DNA of 64,000 nt from NCBI GenBank assembly GCA_964446945.1, contig CAYUQO010000006.1:130989-194988 (forward strand), written 5' to 3'. The notes below the pieces were generated by a model, which searched no databases, was not told the origin of the DNA, and was given only the letters and a program-made list of their open reading frames with translations. Source of the stretch: CAIYRG01 sp964446945. GTDB taxonomy: Bacteria > Pseudomonadota > Alphaproteobacteria > Micropepsales > Micropepsaceae. Positions 1 through 8,327 of this stretch are shown here, one piece after another. The translations under genes and the position numbers were made by a program. Position 1 is the first letter of the stretch; each line of letters starts with the position of its first letter.

Positions 1-225
1 GGGCATATTCTGCACGACAATGGCCGGACTGCCGGGGATGTGGCGCGCCAGATGGCGCTGCAACAGCCGCGCATAGGCGTCGGCGCTTCCGCCGGGCGGC
101 TCTCCTACGGCGATTGTGATCTGCTTGCCAGCATAGAATGGCTGCGCGCTTTCCGCAGCCTGCACCGGCGCGGAACAAATCGCTCCCATTAGTCCGATTG
201 CGAGACTGCGGAGTACGAGGCTCAT
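1..225 (-). CDS. Tripartite tricarboxylate transporter substrate-binding protein (TctC/Bug family), N-terminal part only
   Basis: The frame begins with ATG at 225 and runs off the left edge, giving 75 residues. Residues 1-23 form a signal peptide ending near VQAAE. The next segment, YAGKQITIAVGEPPGGSADA, is the start of the Bug/TctC fold, in which a beta strand leads into a glycine-rich ligand loop. Such proteins are periplasmic solute receptors for carboxylates, working with TctAB membrane partners that are not visible here. It lies 4 nt behind the aldolase gene on the same strand and is probably its operon partner, so its ligand may be the aldolase substrate. Family call is good; substrate unknown. 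Confidence 0.75.
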   Translation of the reverse strand, partial: MSLVLRSLAIGLMGAICSAPVQAAESAQPFYAGKQITIAVGEPPGGSADAYARLLQRHLARHIPGSPAIVVQNMP

Positions 226-229
226 TCAA

Positions 230-1021
230 TCACGAGCGATAGGATGGATAGCCGGATCGCTTTTCTTCAGCATCGAGGAGGCGGAGCATCGCCGGCCATT
301 CGAGCACGCCATAGGGACGCCGCGTTTCCGGCCGGTACAGATGCACCGTGCGGGCGAGAACCTCGTCACGCGGGACGATCAGTTCGGTATTTCCAGCCAT
401 GGCGTCGACTTGCGCGCGGCAGGCCATTTCAAGCTGATACATGGTGTTGAATGCCTCGGGCACGCTGGGGCCGCAGGTCAGCAATCCGTGCGAGCGCAAG
501 ACCAGCGCATTATGCGCACCCAGCGCAGCCACAATGCGGTCGCGCTCGGCGAGGTCGATCGCCGGCCCTTCATAGTCGTGATAGCCGATGTGACCGTGAA
601 AGCGGATCGCCGTCTGGTTTAACGGCAGCAGCCCGCATTTCGTCGCCGACACCGCCATTCCGGCCCGCGTATGCGTGTGCAGCACGCATTTCACGTCGGG
701 CCGCGCTTTGTGGATTGCACCATGAATGACAAAGCCCGAGCGGTTGATGCCGTACTCCGTGTCGGGCTTCCAGATAATATTCCCCTCGGCATCGATCTTC
801 ACCAGACTCGAAGCCGTGATCTCCCGGTACAACAACCCGTAAAGATTGATCAGCAGATGGTGGGTGCCCGGAATTCTCGACGTGATGTGATTATAGATCA
901 GGTCGGTCATGCCGAACACATCGACAAGCCGGTAACAGGCCGCCAATTCCACCCGTACCTGCCACTCCGCGTCGCTGACTTCGCCACGGAGGGACGGAAA
1001 TCCTGTGCCGTAGCCGCTCAA
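230..1021 (-). CDS. Class II aldolase/adducin family protein
   Basis: 263 residues, the usual length for the L-fuculose-1-phosphate aldolase/adducin fold. The zinc-site signature is present: HTH at 115-117 and SHG with His178, preceded by the conserved NHITSRIPG segment at about 44-52. These enzymes cleave or decarboxylate small sugar phosphates or hydroxy acids using Zn2+. The start chosen is TTG at 1021, whose TTGA overlaps the stop of the upstream MBL gene, so translation is probably coupled; no strong Shine-Dalgarno is visible. The neighbours, an exported MBL protein and a TctC receptor, suggest use of an imported organic acid. Substrate cannot be assigned. Confidence 0.85.
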   Translation of the reverse strand: MSGYGTGFPSLRGEVSDAEWQVRVELAACYRLVDVFGMTDLIYNHITSRIPGTHHLLINLYGLLYREITASSLVKIDAEGNIIWKPDTEYGINRSGFVIHGAIHKARPDVKCVLHTHTRAGMAVSATKCGLLPLNQTAIRFHGHIGYHDYEGPAIDLAERDRIVAALGAHNALVLRSHGLLTCGPSVPEAFNTMYQLEMACRAQVDAMAGNTELIVPRDEVLARTVHLYRPETRRPYGVLEWPAMLRLLDAEEKRSGYPSYRS

Positions 1022-2118
1022 TTGTGCGGCGAATAGGTTTTGCTGAAACCGTTGCGCTGGTTGGTCACGGTAAAGGTCCCGTCCTGCTGGGCCGAAACCT
1101 TGATCCAGTATGCCTTACCGTTATGGACGGGCGCCGGCTGAATGCCTGGCGTTCCCGGAGCCGGTGCCTTCATCGGCTGGATCGGCATCACCGCCGATTC
1201 ATCATCTATGAGATTGGCGATGAACATTCCGGGCTGCGTGTATTCCTGACCGCTCAGCAGCGAAAAATGCATCTGCCACAAGTCCTCAAGGCCGGGAGCG
1301 CTATGGATCGACACCATGGTGAAGGGTTCGCCGCCTTTGCGCGTACCATTGTTCATGATCGCAACCCGCGCGTGCAGCGGGTGATCCATCACGGGAGAAT
1401 TGGATGAATCCTGGCCATGATGCATGCCGAGGAACAGATCGACCGGCGGCAGTCGCGTGGTTGGGCACATCAGCTTGAATTCCATGTTCCGGGTCAGGTC
1501 ACCGAGATGGACGGTGCGGAATCTGCCGAAGGTGATGTAGCTCGCGACGGAAAGCGGGTCTTCGATATTGTTATCGATCGGCCGGAACGAGGCACATTCG
1601 GGATTGCGCGCGCCCGCACCCGGCAGCGGCGCCGTCACTTCGCCATTTGACGCGACAATGCCCCAATCCACGCCCTTGAGCGCGATCCTGTCGCCCGGTT
1701 TTGCCACGGTATGCTTTCCCGTGGCGTAAATCTGCGGATAGATTTTTTCGTAAAAGTCCGCGCCTGCACCCTGTTGCATATTCGGACCGTGATCGATGAA
1801 CTCGCGAACGGGAATTTGCTTCACCAGATCCGCCATGCCGCCGAAATGATCGCCATGGTAATGGGTCAGGATCAGATGATCGATTTGCGTCAGCCCGGCA
1901 TCGTGAACGGCGTCCATGATCCGTCCTGAGTCGCGTTTGGCCGCCAGCTCGCCGGTGTTGCCGGTGTCGATCAGAACCGACTGGCCCGCCGGCGTCACGA
2001 ACAATGTCGCGTTTCCGCCTTCGACGTCGATGACGTAAATGTCCAGCGTGGTGCGATTTTGCGCCGCTGCGGCAGCGGCAGGAATCATTAGAGCAACCAG
2101 GCAGGCGAGCGCGCGCAT
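1018..2118 (-). CDS. Exported metallo-beta-lactamase-fold hydrolase (first of two paralogues)
   Basis: 366 residues. Residues 1-20 are a hydrophobic signal peptide (MRALACLVALMIPAAAAAAQ), which is why ATG at 2118 is preferred to the longer frame opening at 2169; a GGGATGGGAAG purine tract lies just upstream. The MBL metal motif HxHxDH is at 86-91 (HYHGDH) after DTGNTGE, so a dinuclear zinc hydrolase of the periplasm is expected. It resembles the ComEC/Rec2-type MBL domain without any membrane part. A second protein of exactly the same length and layout lies at 17268-18368. The gene leads an operon with the aldolase and TctC genes. Substrate unknown. Confidence 0.8.
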   Translation of the reverse strand: MRALACLVALMIPAAAAAAQNRTTLDIYVIDVEGGNATLFVTPAGQSVLIDTGNTGELAAKRDSGRIMDAVHDAGLTQIDHLILTHYHGDHFGGMADLVKQIPVREFIDHGPNMQQGAGADFYEKIYPQIYATGKHTVAKPGDRIALKGVDWGIVASNGEVTAPLPGAGARNPECASFRPIDNNIEDPLSVASYITFGRFRTVHLGDLTRNMEFKLMCPTTRLPPVDLFLGMHHGQDSSNSPVMDHPLHARVAIMNNGTRKGGEPFTMVSIHSAPGLEDLWQMHFSLLSGQEYTQPGMFIANLIDDESAVMPIQPMKAPAPGTPGIQPAPVHNGKAYWIKVSAQQDGTFTVTNQRNGFSKTYSPHN

Positions 2119-2196
2119 GAACTTCCCATCCCTCAGAATTGGCGGCGGAATTGATCCTATGGGTGCCAATGCGGGGCGTCAAATGCGTGCACGTCC

Positions 2197-3390
2197 ATGA
2201 ATCTGCGCCGGGTTTTTGGCACTTCGGCCTTCGCCTTTGTCTTCACGATGGGCATCGTGAATCTGTTTGCCGACATCACCTATGAAGGCGCCGGAGCCAT
2301 CGCCGGACCGTTTCTCGGCAGCCTCGGAGCGAATGCGCTGGCGATCAGCATCGTCGCCGGAGCCGGCGAATTTCTTGGCTACTCCTTGCGGCTGGTGGCG
2401 GGCTATGCGGCCGATCGAACCGGCCGTTATTGGCCACTGACCTTCATCGGTTACGCCATCAACATGCTGGCGGTACCGGCGATGGCTCTGGTGGGAAGCT
2501 GGCCTGCCGGCGCGGCCCTCATGATGGCCGAACGCACCGGCCGGGCAATCCGCAAACCGACGGTCGAAGCGATGTTGTCCTACAGCACCGGCACGCTGGG
2601 AAAAGGCTGGGTTTACGCATTGAATTCCGGTCTGGATGAAACCGGCGCAACCATCGGACCGCTGCTGATGGCGCTGGTTCTGTTCCTTCACGGAAGCTAT
2701 CGCACCGGATTTTCCATGCTGCTGATTTCGTCAGTTCTCGCGCTGACCGCGCTCACCGCGGCTCGTGTTGTGTTCCCGTTGCCGGCGCGGTTGGAAAAAC
2801 AGGAAGCGGCACAGCAGGAAGGCTTCACCGCGTCATACTGGCTGTTCATGCTGGCGGGCGGCGTGTTCGGCGCCGGACTGCTCAGTTACGAGCTCATCTC
2901 GTTTTATCTCTCGTCCAACGCGATCGTCGGAACCGCATCAGTGCCGCTGTTGCTGGCCTTCGCCACCGGCTTTGGCGTGATCGCAAATCTCGCACTCGGC
3001 CGTTTGTACGATGCTTATGGCATGCGCGTGCTCTACGGCGCCGTGCTCGTCTCTGCACTATTCGCCCCGGTGCTGTTTGCGGGGGGTCTGACTGCCCTGC
3101 TGGTGGCGATGCCGCTATGGGGTGTCGGCTATGCGGTCCAGGACACATTGCTGAAGTCACTTGTTGCGACCGTCATGCCGCGTGGCAAACGCAGTTTCGC
3201 CTTCGGCTTGTTTTATGCCGGATATGGTTGCGGCTGGCTCGTCGGCAGCATCGCCGCCGGGTTCCTTTACCAGAGTTCACATGCGGAACTCGCGCTGTTC
3301 GCCTTTTTGGTTCAAATTTTATCCATTCCGCTGTTCATTTTTGGCGCTTATCGCGGCCGGCGAAACGGACCAAGCGGAGCTGGCGCTTGA
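2197..3390 (+). CDS. MFS transporter
   Basis: 397 residues with about 12 hydrophobic segments, typical of the major facilitator superfamily and placing it in the inner membrane. The cytoplasmic loop between helices 2 and 3 reads AGYAADRTGRYWPLT, a recognisable MFS motif A variant, and a related GRLYDAYGMR stands at the equivalent place in the second half. The ATG at 2197 follows a short gap after the divergently transcribed MBL gene, so the two probably share a promoter region at 2119-2196. The export or import substrate cannot be told from sequence. Confidence 0.85.
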   Translation: MNLRRVFGTSAFAFVFTMGIVNLFADITYEGAGAIAGPFLGSLGANALAISIVAGAGEFLGYSLRLVAGYAADRTGRYWPLTFIGYAINMLAVPAMALVGSWPAGAALMMAERTGRAIRKPTVEAMLSYSTGTLGKGWVYALNSGLDETGATIGPLLMALVLFLHGSYRTGFSMLLISSVLALTALTAARVVFPLPARLEKQEAAQQEGFTASYWLFMLAGGVFGAGLLSYELISFYLSSNAIVGTASVPLLLAFATGFGVIANLALGRLYDAYGMRVLYGAVLVSALFAPVLFAGGLTALLVAMPLWGVGYAVQDTLLKSLVATVMPRGKRSFAFGLFYAGYGCGWLVGSIAAGFLYQSSHAELALFAFLVQILSIPLFIFGAYRGRRNGPSGAGA

Positions 3391-3488
3391 CGGATTCGGC
3401 AGATGAGTTTCCAATGACCAAGAGAGGTGCTCCGGCGTGTCGAGGGTGCGGCGACGGAGGAATCCGGTAAACCGGACAGGAGCCGTTC

Positions 3489-3731
3489 ATGATCCATGCT
3501 CACACGACCAGCGAATGTATCATCACTTGCCCGTATTGCCGCACGGCAAAGGTCGAAACCATGCCGGCTGACGCATGCCTGTTCTTCTATGAGTGCAGCG
3601 GCTGCGGCGCGTTGTTGCAGAGAAAACCAGGCTCTTGCTGCGTGTTCTGCTCGTATGGTTCGGTTCCATGTCCGCCCGTGCAAGAGGCCCGGGCCTGCGA
3701 AAAGGACATGCGGTCCAGCCTCTACGCATAG
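3489..3731 (+). CDS. Small Cys-rich GDCCVxC-like protein
   Basis: 80 residues with eight of its cysteines in a regular layout: CPYC at 14-17, CSGC at 36-39, CCVFC at 50-54 and Cys61. The core PGSCCVFCSYGSVPCPP matches the family known as GDCCVxC domain (seleno)proteins, in which one Cys is selenocysteine in some members; here all are Cys, and the usual GD before CC is GS. The function of the family is not established; metal or metalloid binding is an inference from the Cys pairs. A GGACAGGAG ribosome site precedes the ATG. The methyltransferase gene follows 17 nt later, suggesting one transcription unit. Confidence 0.7.
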   Translation: MIHAHTTSECIITCPYCRTAKVETMPADACLFFYECSGCGALLQRKPGSCCVFCSYGSVPCPPVQEARACEKDMRSSLYA

Positions 3732-3748
3732 GGACTGCGTACCGGGCG

Positions 3749-4363
3749 GTGTCCACAAGACGACAACATTGGGACACGACTTACACCAATAAGCCGGAGA
3801 CCGGCGTCAGCTGGTTTCAATCCGATCCTGCTTTGTCATTCCGCTGGATCAAGGAGGCGGCTCCGGATCATTCGGCCAAAATCATCGATATTGGCGGGGG
3901 CGCATCGCGGCTCGCCGACCGTCTGATCGCGGAAGGATATTCCGCCCTCACCGTGTTGGACATTTCCAGCATTGCACTCGCGCGCGCGTGCGAACGCATC
4001 GGCGCCGCCGCGGACAAAGTGAATTGGATCACTGCCGATGTGACCGCATGGACACCCGCTCAACTATGGGATGTCTGGCATGACCGCGCGGTGTTTCACT
4101 TCCTGACCGAAAGCAGTGGACAGGACGCCTATCTTTCGGCACTGCGACGTGGGACGAAAGAAGGGTCCGTCGTGATCATGGCAACATTCGCGCCAACCGG
4201 ACCGGAAAAATGCAGCGGTCTTCCGGTACAGCGCTATGACGCACAGAGTCTTGCCGCGCGGCTTGGCCGGGATTTTCATCTGTATGCGGAAGCTACGGAG
4301 CGGCACCAGACGCCGTTCGGCACAACGCAGGATTTCATCTACGCCGCCTTCCGACGGCGCTAG
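3749..4363 (+). CDS. Class I SAM-dependent methyltransferase
   Basis: 204 residues from the GTG at 3749. The same frame is open further upstream, but that part overlaps the Cys-rich gene and has no methyltransferase similarity. HWDTTYTNKPETGVSWFQ opens the domain, then comes the SAM-binding motif I IIDIGGGASRLADRL at about 42-56 and motif II ending in LTVLDIS. WHDRAVFHFL corresponds to motif IV. The fold is Methyltransf_11/25-like and cytoplasmic. Close relatives are annotated as generic class I methyltransferases; the acceptor is unknown. Proximity to the GDCCVxC-like gene hints at thiol or metalloid chemistry, but this is inference only. It converges on copD, 9 nt away. Confidence 0.75.
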   Translation: MSTRRQHWDTTYTNKPETGVSWFQSDPALSFRWIKEAAPDHSAKIIDIGGGASRLADRLIAEGYSALTVLDISSIALARACERIGAAADKVNWITADVTAWTPAQLWDVWHDRAVFHFLTESSGQDAYLSALRRGTKEGSVVIMATFAPTGPEKCSGLPVQRYDAQSLAARLGRDFHLYAEATERHQTPFGTTQDFIYAAFRRR

Positions 4364-4372
4364 CCAGCTTCG

Positions 4373-5284
4373 TCAGGCTGGCGGCTCCAGCGTCCCCATC
4401 AGGCTGACGATGGCCAGTACCAGCACCGCGAGCCCCAGCTCCAGAGCTACGCTGCGCCGAAGTACAACGGCCGACTCGTCATGCGAGCCGGTCTGCGCCA
4501 AAGCGGCGCTCAATCGCGGTGTAAAGCGATAACGGTTGGCCGCGGCAAGTACGACCATGGCCGCGAACAGGACAAGCTTCGCATCCAGCAGCAGGCCATA
4601 GGGCGAGGTCAGCAGTTGCGTTATGTGCGAAGGACCGACCAGGAACCAGCTATTGACCACCCCGCTCAGGAGCAGCAACGCCACCACCGTGACGCCGATC
4701 GACGAAAACGCTGCAAGCCCGCGGAGTGACTCCTGGGCACCTGTCCGTTTACGGATGGTTCCGAAAAGCAGGGCCGCCAGCGCAAACAAGGCTCCCACCC
4801 AGATTGCCGCCGCCAGCAGATGCACAATGTCCCCGGCAAGGTGAACAAATCCGGCGACACCCTCATCTTTCACACCGTGCCCTGTCCACGCGAAGCTCGC
4901 AACGACAGCGCCGCCGATCACGGCTTGGGCGACCAAACCGCGCCGGGACCAGCGGATCACGAATGGCAAGATGATCGCGGCAGCAATGAGGATGATCCGC
5001 AAAAATGCTGCCCGCCCGAAACCGGTGCCGCTCAACACGGTCCAAACTGCATCCGGCGTAAATTGCCCGAGATCGGAGAAGATCATTGCGGTTTCCGCGA
5101 GCACCCACCAGATCGCACCGGCAAAACCGAACATACCCGCCGTGGCCAGGATGTATTTCAGTGTCCGTTTGCTGCGCGGCTGCTCAGCGGCGACGCCGTA
5201 GAGAAAAAACAATGGCGTGCCGAAAAGAATCAGCGCGGGCCCGAATTGCAGGAATCGTGCGGCGACAATTCCCCAATCGGCCAT
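4373..5284 (-). CDS. copD: Copper resistance protein CopD (copper-import membrane protein)
   Basis: 303 residues with eight or so membrane helices, the standard CopD layout. Conserved histidines sit in TGHGVKDEG and in FVHLAGDIVHLLAAAIWVG, the CopD-type metal-binding helix. CopD works with the periplasmic CopC to bring copper across the inner membrane. It is immediately downstream of copC (8 nt gap), so the two are one operon, divergent from copA-copB. The pair together gives a complete copABCD-type copper locus in 4 kb. Confidence 0.9.
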   Translation of the reverse strand: MADWGIVAARFLQFGPALILFGTPLFFLYGVAAEQPRSKRTLKYILATAGMFGFAGAIWWVLAETAMIFSDLGQFTPDAVWTVLSGTGFGRAAFLRIILIAAAIILPFVIRWSRRGLVAQAVIGGAVVASFAWTGHGVKDEGVAGFVHLAGDIVHLLAAAIWVGALFALAALLFGTIRKRTGAQESLRGLAAFSSIGVTVVALLLLSGVVNSWFLVGPSHITQLLTSPYGLLLDAKLVLFAAMVVLAAANRYRFTPRLSAALAQTGSHDESAVVLRRSVALELGLAVLVLAIVSLMGTLEPPA

Positions 5285-5292
5285 GGAGGTGG

Positions 5293-5664
5293 CTACTGTA
5301 CGCTGAACGAGACGGTGCCGCTCATCTTGTGGGCGTCGTCGCCCATGGAGGTCCAGGTGATGGTGTAAAGCCCGGGTGTCAAAGCTTTCATCGGCACCGC
5401 CGCAAGGGATTTGGCGTCGGGCGCCGGCACGGATTTGATCGCCACTGGCTTCCCATCAATATCGGTCAGTTTCAGGCCTGACACTTTCATTTCGAGCGCT
5501 TCGCTGAAATGCAGCGTGATTTGTTTCGGTGAGGCAATCGTTGCGTCCTTCGCCGGATCCGAGCTCACCAGATTGGCATGCGCGAATGCTTGCGGTGCGG
5601 CAAACAAAAGGCACGCGGACGCGAATGCCAAAGTGCCAAGCTGAAATTTGTAATTGCTGACCAT
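5293..5664 (-). CDS. copC: Periplasmic copper-binding protein CopC
   Basis: 123 residues. A signal peptide ends at AFA/HANL (about residue 28), leaving His29 as the first mature residue; an N-terminal His is the Cu(II) ligand in the CopC family. The body has the typical CopC beta-sandwich markers HANLVSSDPAKDATI, ITLHFSEALE and LTPGLYTITWTSMGDDAHKM, with the C-terminal Asp/His pair (DDAH) completing the Cu(II) site. The Met-rich Cu(I) loop of plasmid CopC is not evident, so this is probably a Cu(II)-only type. First gene of the copC-copD operon. Confidence 0.92.
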   Translation of the reverse strand: MVSNYKFQLGTLAFASACLLFAAPQAFAHANLVSSDPAKDATIASPKQITLHFSEALEMKVSGLKLTDIDGKPVAIKSVPAPDAKSLAAVPMKALTPGLYTITWTSMGDDAHKMSGTVSFSVQ

Positions 5665-5811
5665 GTCTTTCCTCGTGATGGAATCCTCGCCGCGATGTCA
5701 CCGCGCCAGGACAGTAATCCTGTTTACATCCCCGCGGTTCGAGGGGTAAGTGCGGAGTATTGCGTATATTGGGCAAAATTGCAGCGGGGGCGGACCAGCG
5801 GGTAGTGTGAC
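5665..5811. promoter_or_regulatory. Divergent promoter region between copC and copA with an imperfect inverted repeat
   Basis: 147 bp separate the starts of copC (left) and copA (right), so both copper operons must be controlled from here. At 5724-5748 an imperfect inverted repeat, TTACATCCCC facing GGGGTAA across about 9 nt, is a candidate operator. An AT-richer stretch (GTATATTGGGCAAAATT, about 5765-5781) could serve as the copA -10 area. No copper regulator gene is visible in the window, so the binding protein (CopR/CusR- or CueR-like) is unknown. Confidence 0.4.
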
Positions 5812-7569
5812 ATGACTGTGAACACAGAACCAAAGCACCCGCGATTTTCGCTGAATCGCCGCCGTTTTGTCCTCGGGATGACGGCCTTGGGTGCATCTTC
5901 CGCATTCTGGCACGCGACGGCTTGGGGCGAGACAAACACGGGCACGGCACCCGCAATCCTTACCGGCGACCGCTTTGACCTGACCATAGGCTCGATACCC
6001 GTCAACATCACCGGACGCCCGCGCAGCGCGACGGTGATCAATGGCACGATGCCGGGGCCAACCCTGCGCATGCGGGAAGGTGATGCAGTGACAATCAACG
6101 TCACGAACAACCTGCGTGAGCCGACATCCCTGCACTGGCACGGCATTCTGTTGCCCAACCACATGGATGGTGTCCCCGGCCTCACCTTCCGCGGAATCAT
6201 GCCGGGCGAAACATTCACCTATCGATTTCCGGTCCGGCAATCCGGCACCTACTGGTATCACAGCCACAGCAGCGACCAGGAGCAGACCGGCATGTTTGGC
6301 GCGCTGATGATCGCGCCGCGCGACAAGGAAATGTACACCTACGATCGCGAATATGTCATCACGCTGTCGGACTGGACCGACGAAGACCCGATGACGGTCC
6401 TGTCCAACCTGAAGCAGCAACCCGATTATTACGATTACCAGCAGCGGACGCTGTCCAGCTTCATTCAGGACGCGAAAACCGCAGGCATCGGCACGGCCCT
6501 GCAGGACCGGCTGATGTGGGGCCAGATGCGCATGAGCCCGACCGACATCATGGATGTCACGGGCGCTGCCTACACATTCATGATCAACGGACACTCACCC
6601 GCGGCCAACTGGACAGCTGGGTTCAACCCCGGTGAAAAAATCCGTCTGCGCTTCATCAACAGCGCCGCCATGACCACATTCGACGTGCGCATTCCCGGCC
6701 TGCCGCTGACGGTTGTAGCTGCGGACGGCAGCGACGTTGCGCCGGTGGTCGTCGGCGAGTTCCGTATCGGCGTTGCGGAAACCTATGATGTCATCGTCAC
6801 GCCGCGCGATGCGGCGTTCACGATATTTGCGCAGGCCGAGGACCGCAGCGGTTATGCGCGTGCGACACTCGCGCCGCGGCCGGGAATGACCGCCGCTGTC
6901 CCGCCAATGGACCCAAGGCCGCTGCGCACGATGCAGGATATGGGGATGGGTGCCGAACACATGCACGGCGGTGCCACCCCGATGCCGCCAAAAGCGGCGA
7001 TGGCGATGGTGGCGGCGATGATGGGCACCACCGCGAACAATGCGGACCACGTCGATCCTGCATCGCTGGCGGATAACGCCAGTGTCGATAATGTGGCTAT
7101 GCAGCCAATGAGCCGGATGAGCGAACCGGGCACGGGACTGGAGGACAACGGCCGGCGCGTGCTCGTCTATTCAGATCTCAAATCCCTCAAAGCCCATCCC
7201 ATTGGTGGGCTGAACGATTATCGCGACATCGTTTTCCATCTTACCGGCAACATGCAGCGCTTCGTCTGGGGATTCGATGGAAAAAAATTCTCGGAAGCCG
7301 GGCCGGTGCGGATCAAGCTGGGTGAGCGCATCCGCTTTGTACTGATCAACGACACCATGATGGAACATCCCATCCATCTCCACGGATTCATTTTCTCGCT
7401 GGAGAATGGCCAGGGTGATCAGCTGCCGCTGAAGCACACGGTCAATGTCAAGCCGGGTGAGCGCCTGAGTTTCGTGTTCGACGCCGACACTCCGGGACGT
7501 TGGGCGTTCCATTGCCATCTGCTCTATCACATGGACGCCGGCATGTTTCGAACGGTCATCGTGGCATGA
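5812..7569 (+). CDS. copA: Copper-resistance multicopper oxidase CopA
   Basis: 585 residues. The N-terminus carries a twin-arginine signal (NRRRFVLGMTALGASSAFW, about 15-33), as expected for a periplasmic oxidase that folds with its metal. All four copper motifs are intact: HWH at 108-110, YHSH at 149-152, HPIHLHG from 519, and HCHLLYHMDAGM at 567-578 (type 1 Cys568, His573, Met578). A Met-rich stretch at about 375-440 probably binds extra Cu(I). The protein oxidises Cu(I) and sequesters copper in the periplasm. Its stop overlaps the start of copB by ATGA, so the two are translationally coupled. Confidence 0.95.
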   Translation: MTVNTEPKHPRFSLNRRRFVLGMTALGASSAFWHATAWGETNTGTAPAILTGDRFDLTIGSIPVNITGRPRSATVINGTMPGPTLRMREGDAVTINVTNNLREPTSLHWHGILLPNHMDGVPGLTFRGIMPGETFTYRFPVRQSGTYWYHSHSSDQEQTGMFGALMIAPRDKEMYTYDREYVITLSDWTDEDPMTVLSNLKQQPDYYDYQQRTLSSFIQDAKTAGIGTALQDRLMWGQMRMSPTDIMDVTGAAYTFMINGHSPAANWTAGFNPGEKIRLRFINSAAMTTFDVRIPGLPLTVVAADGSDVAPVVVGEFRIGVAETYDVIVTPRDAAFTIFAQAEDRSGYARATLAPRPGMTAAVPPMDPRPLRTMQDMGMGAEHMHGGATPMPPKAAMAMVAAMMGTTANNADHVDPASLADNASVDNVAMQPMSRMSEPGTGLEDNGRRVLVYSDLKSLKAHPIGGLNDYRDIVFHLTGNMQRFVWGFDGKKFSEAGPVRIKLGERIRFVLINDTMMEHPIHLHGFIFSLENGQGDQLPLKHTVNVKPGERLSFVFDADTPGRWAFHCHLLYHMDAGMFRTVIVA

Positions 7570-8303
7570 AATATCATTGGCCGGCGGGTCTGATGCTGGC
7601 CATCGCGGCAGTGATCTCCCCCTGCACCGCCACGGCTCAAACTTCTGACGCATCGCCCTATGGGTCACCCGTCGCGGATGAAACCGTATGGCTGCACGCC
7701 ACTCTCGATCAGTTTGAAGGCCGGCTGAGCGCCGGCAACGCTCTGCGTTGGGAAGGCGAGGCATGGACCGGCACCGACACAGATCGCCTGTGGCTCAAAA
7801 GCGAAGGCGAGCTCGAAAACAGCAAAGTCTTTGACGGTCAGCAGGAGGCGCTTTACGACACACCCCTCTCCACCTGGTTCGACCTGCAAGCGGGCCTGCG
7901 TTATGACGTGGACAGTCAACCGGGACGGCTCTGGGCGGCGGCAGGCATCGAAGGTCTGTCGCAATATTTTTTCCACATTTCGGCGACCGCATATGCCAGC
8001 GACACCGGCCACTATGCCGCGAAATTTTTTGCCACTTATGATCTGCTGTTGACCCAGCGGTTGATCCTTCAGCCTGAAGCGGAGGTCAATATCTATTCCA
8101 AATCCGATTCGGCGCGGCTCATTGCCAGCGGTGTTTCAGACCTCGATACCGGATTGCGGCTGCGCTATGAAATCACGCGAAAATTCGCCCCCTATATCGG
8201 TGTCACTTACGAAAAGCGATTTGCAGCGCGCTCACGACTTGCGGCGGCCGGTCAGACACCGCACCAATTGCGGTTTGCCGTGGGGCTGCGGAGCTGGTTC
8301 TAA
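7566..8303 (+). CDS. copB: Outer-membrane copper resistance protein CopB
   Basis: 245 residues from the ATG at 7566. A signal peptide covers about residues 1-25 (ends TATAQ). The mature part has the CopB beta-barrel pattern: WLKSEGE, DLQAGLRYD, YFFHISATAY, DLLLTQRLILQPEAE, YIGVTYEKRF and the terminal LRFAVGLRSWF with final Phe, the outer-membrane insertion signal. The Met/His-rich N-terminal extension of plasmid CopB proteins is missing, so copper storage in that region is not expected. It overlaps copA by 4 nt. Confidence 0.92.
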   Translation: MKYHWPAGLMLAIAAVISPCTATAQTSDASPYGSPVADETVWLHATLDQFEGRLSAGNALRWEGEAWTGTDTDRLWLKSEGELENSKVFDGQQEALYDTPLSTWFDLQAGLRYDVDSQPGRLWAAAGIEGLSQYFFHISATAYASDTGHYAAKFFATYDLLLTQRLILQPEAEVNIYSKSDSARLIASGVSDLDTGLRLRYEITRKFAPYIGVTYEKRFAARSRLAAAGQTPHQLRFAVGLRSWF

Positions 8304-8327
8304 TCCGCGCTATGCTGCCGCCCGGCA

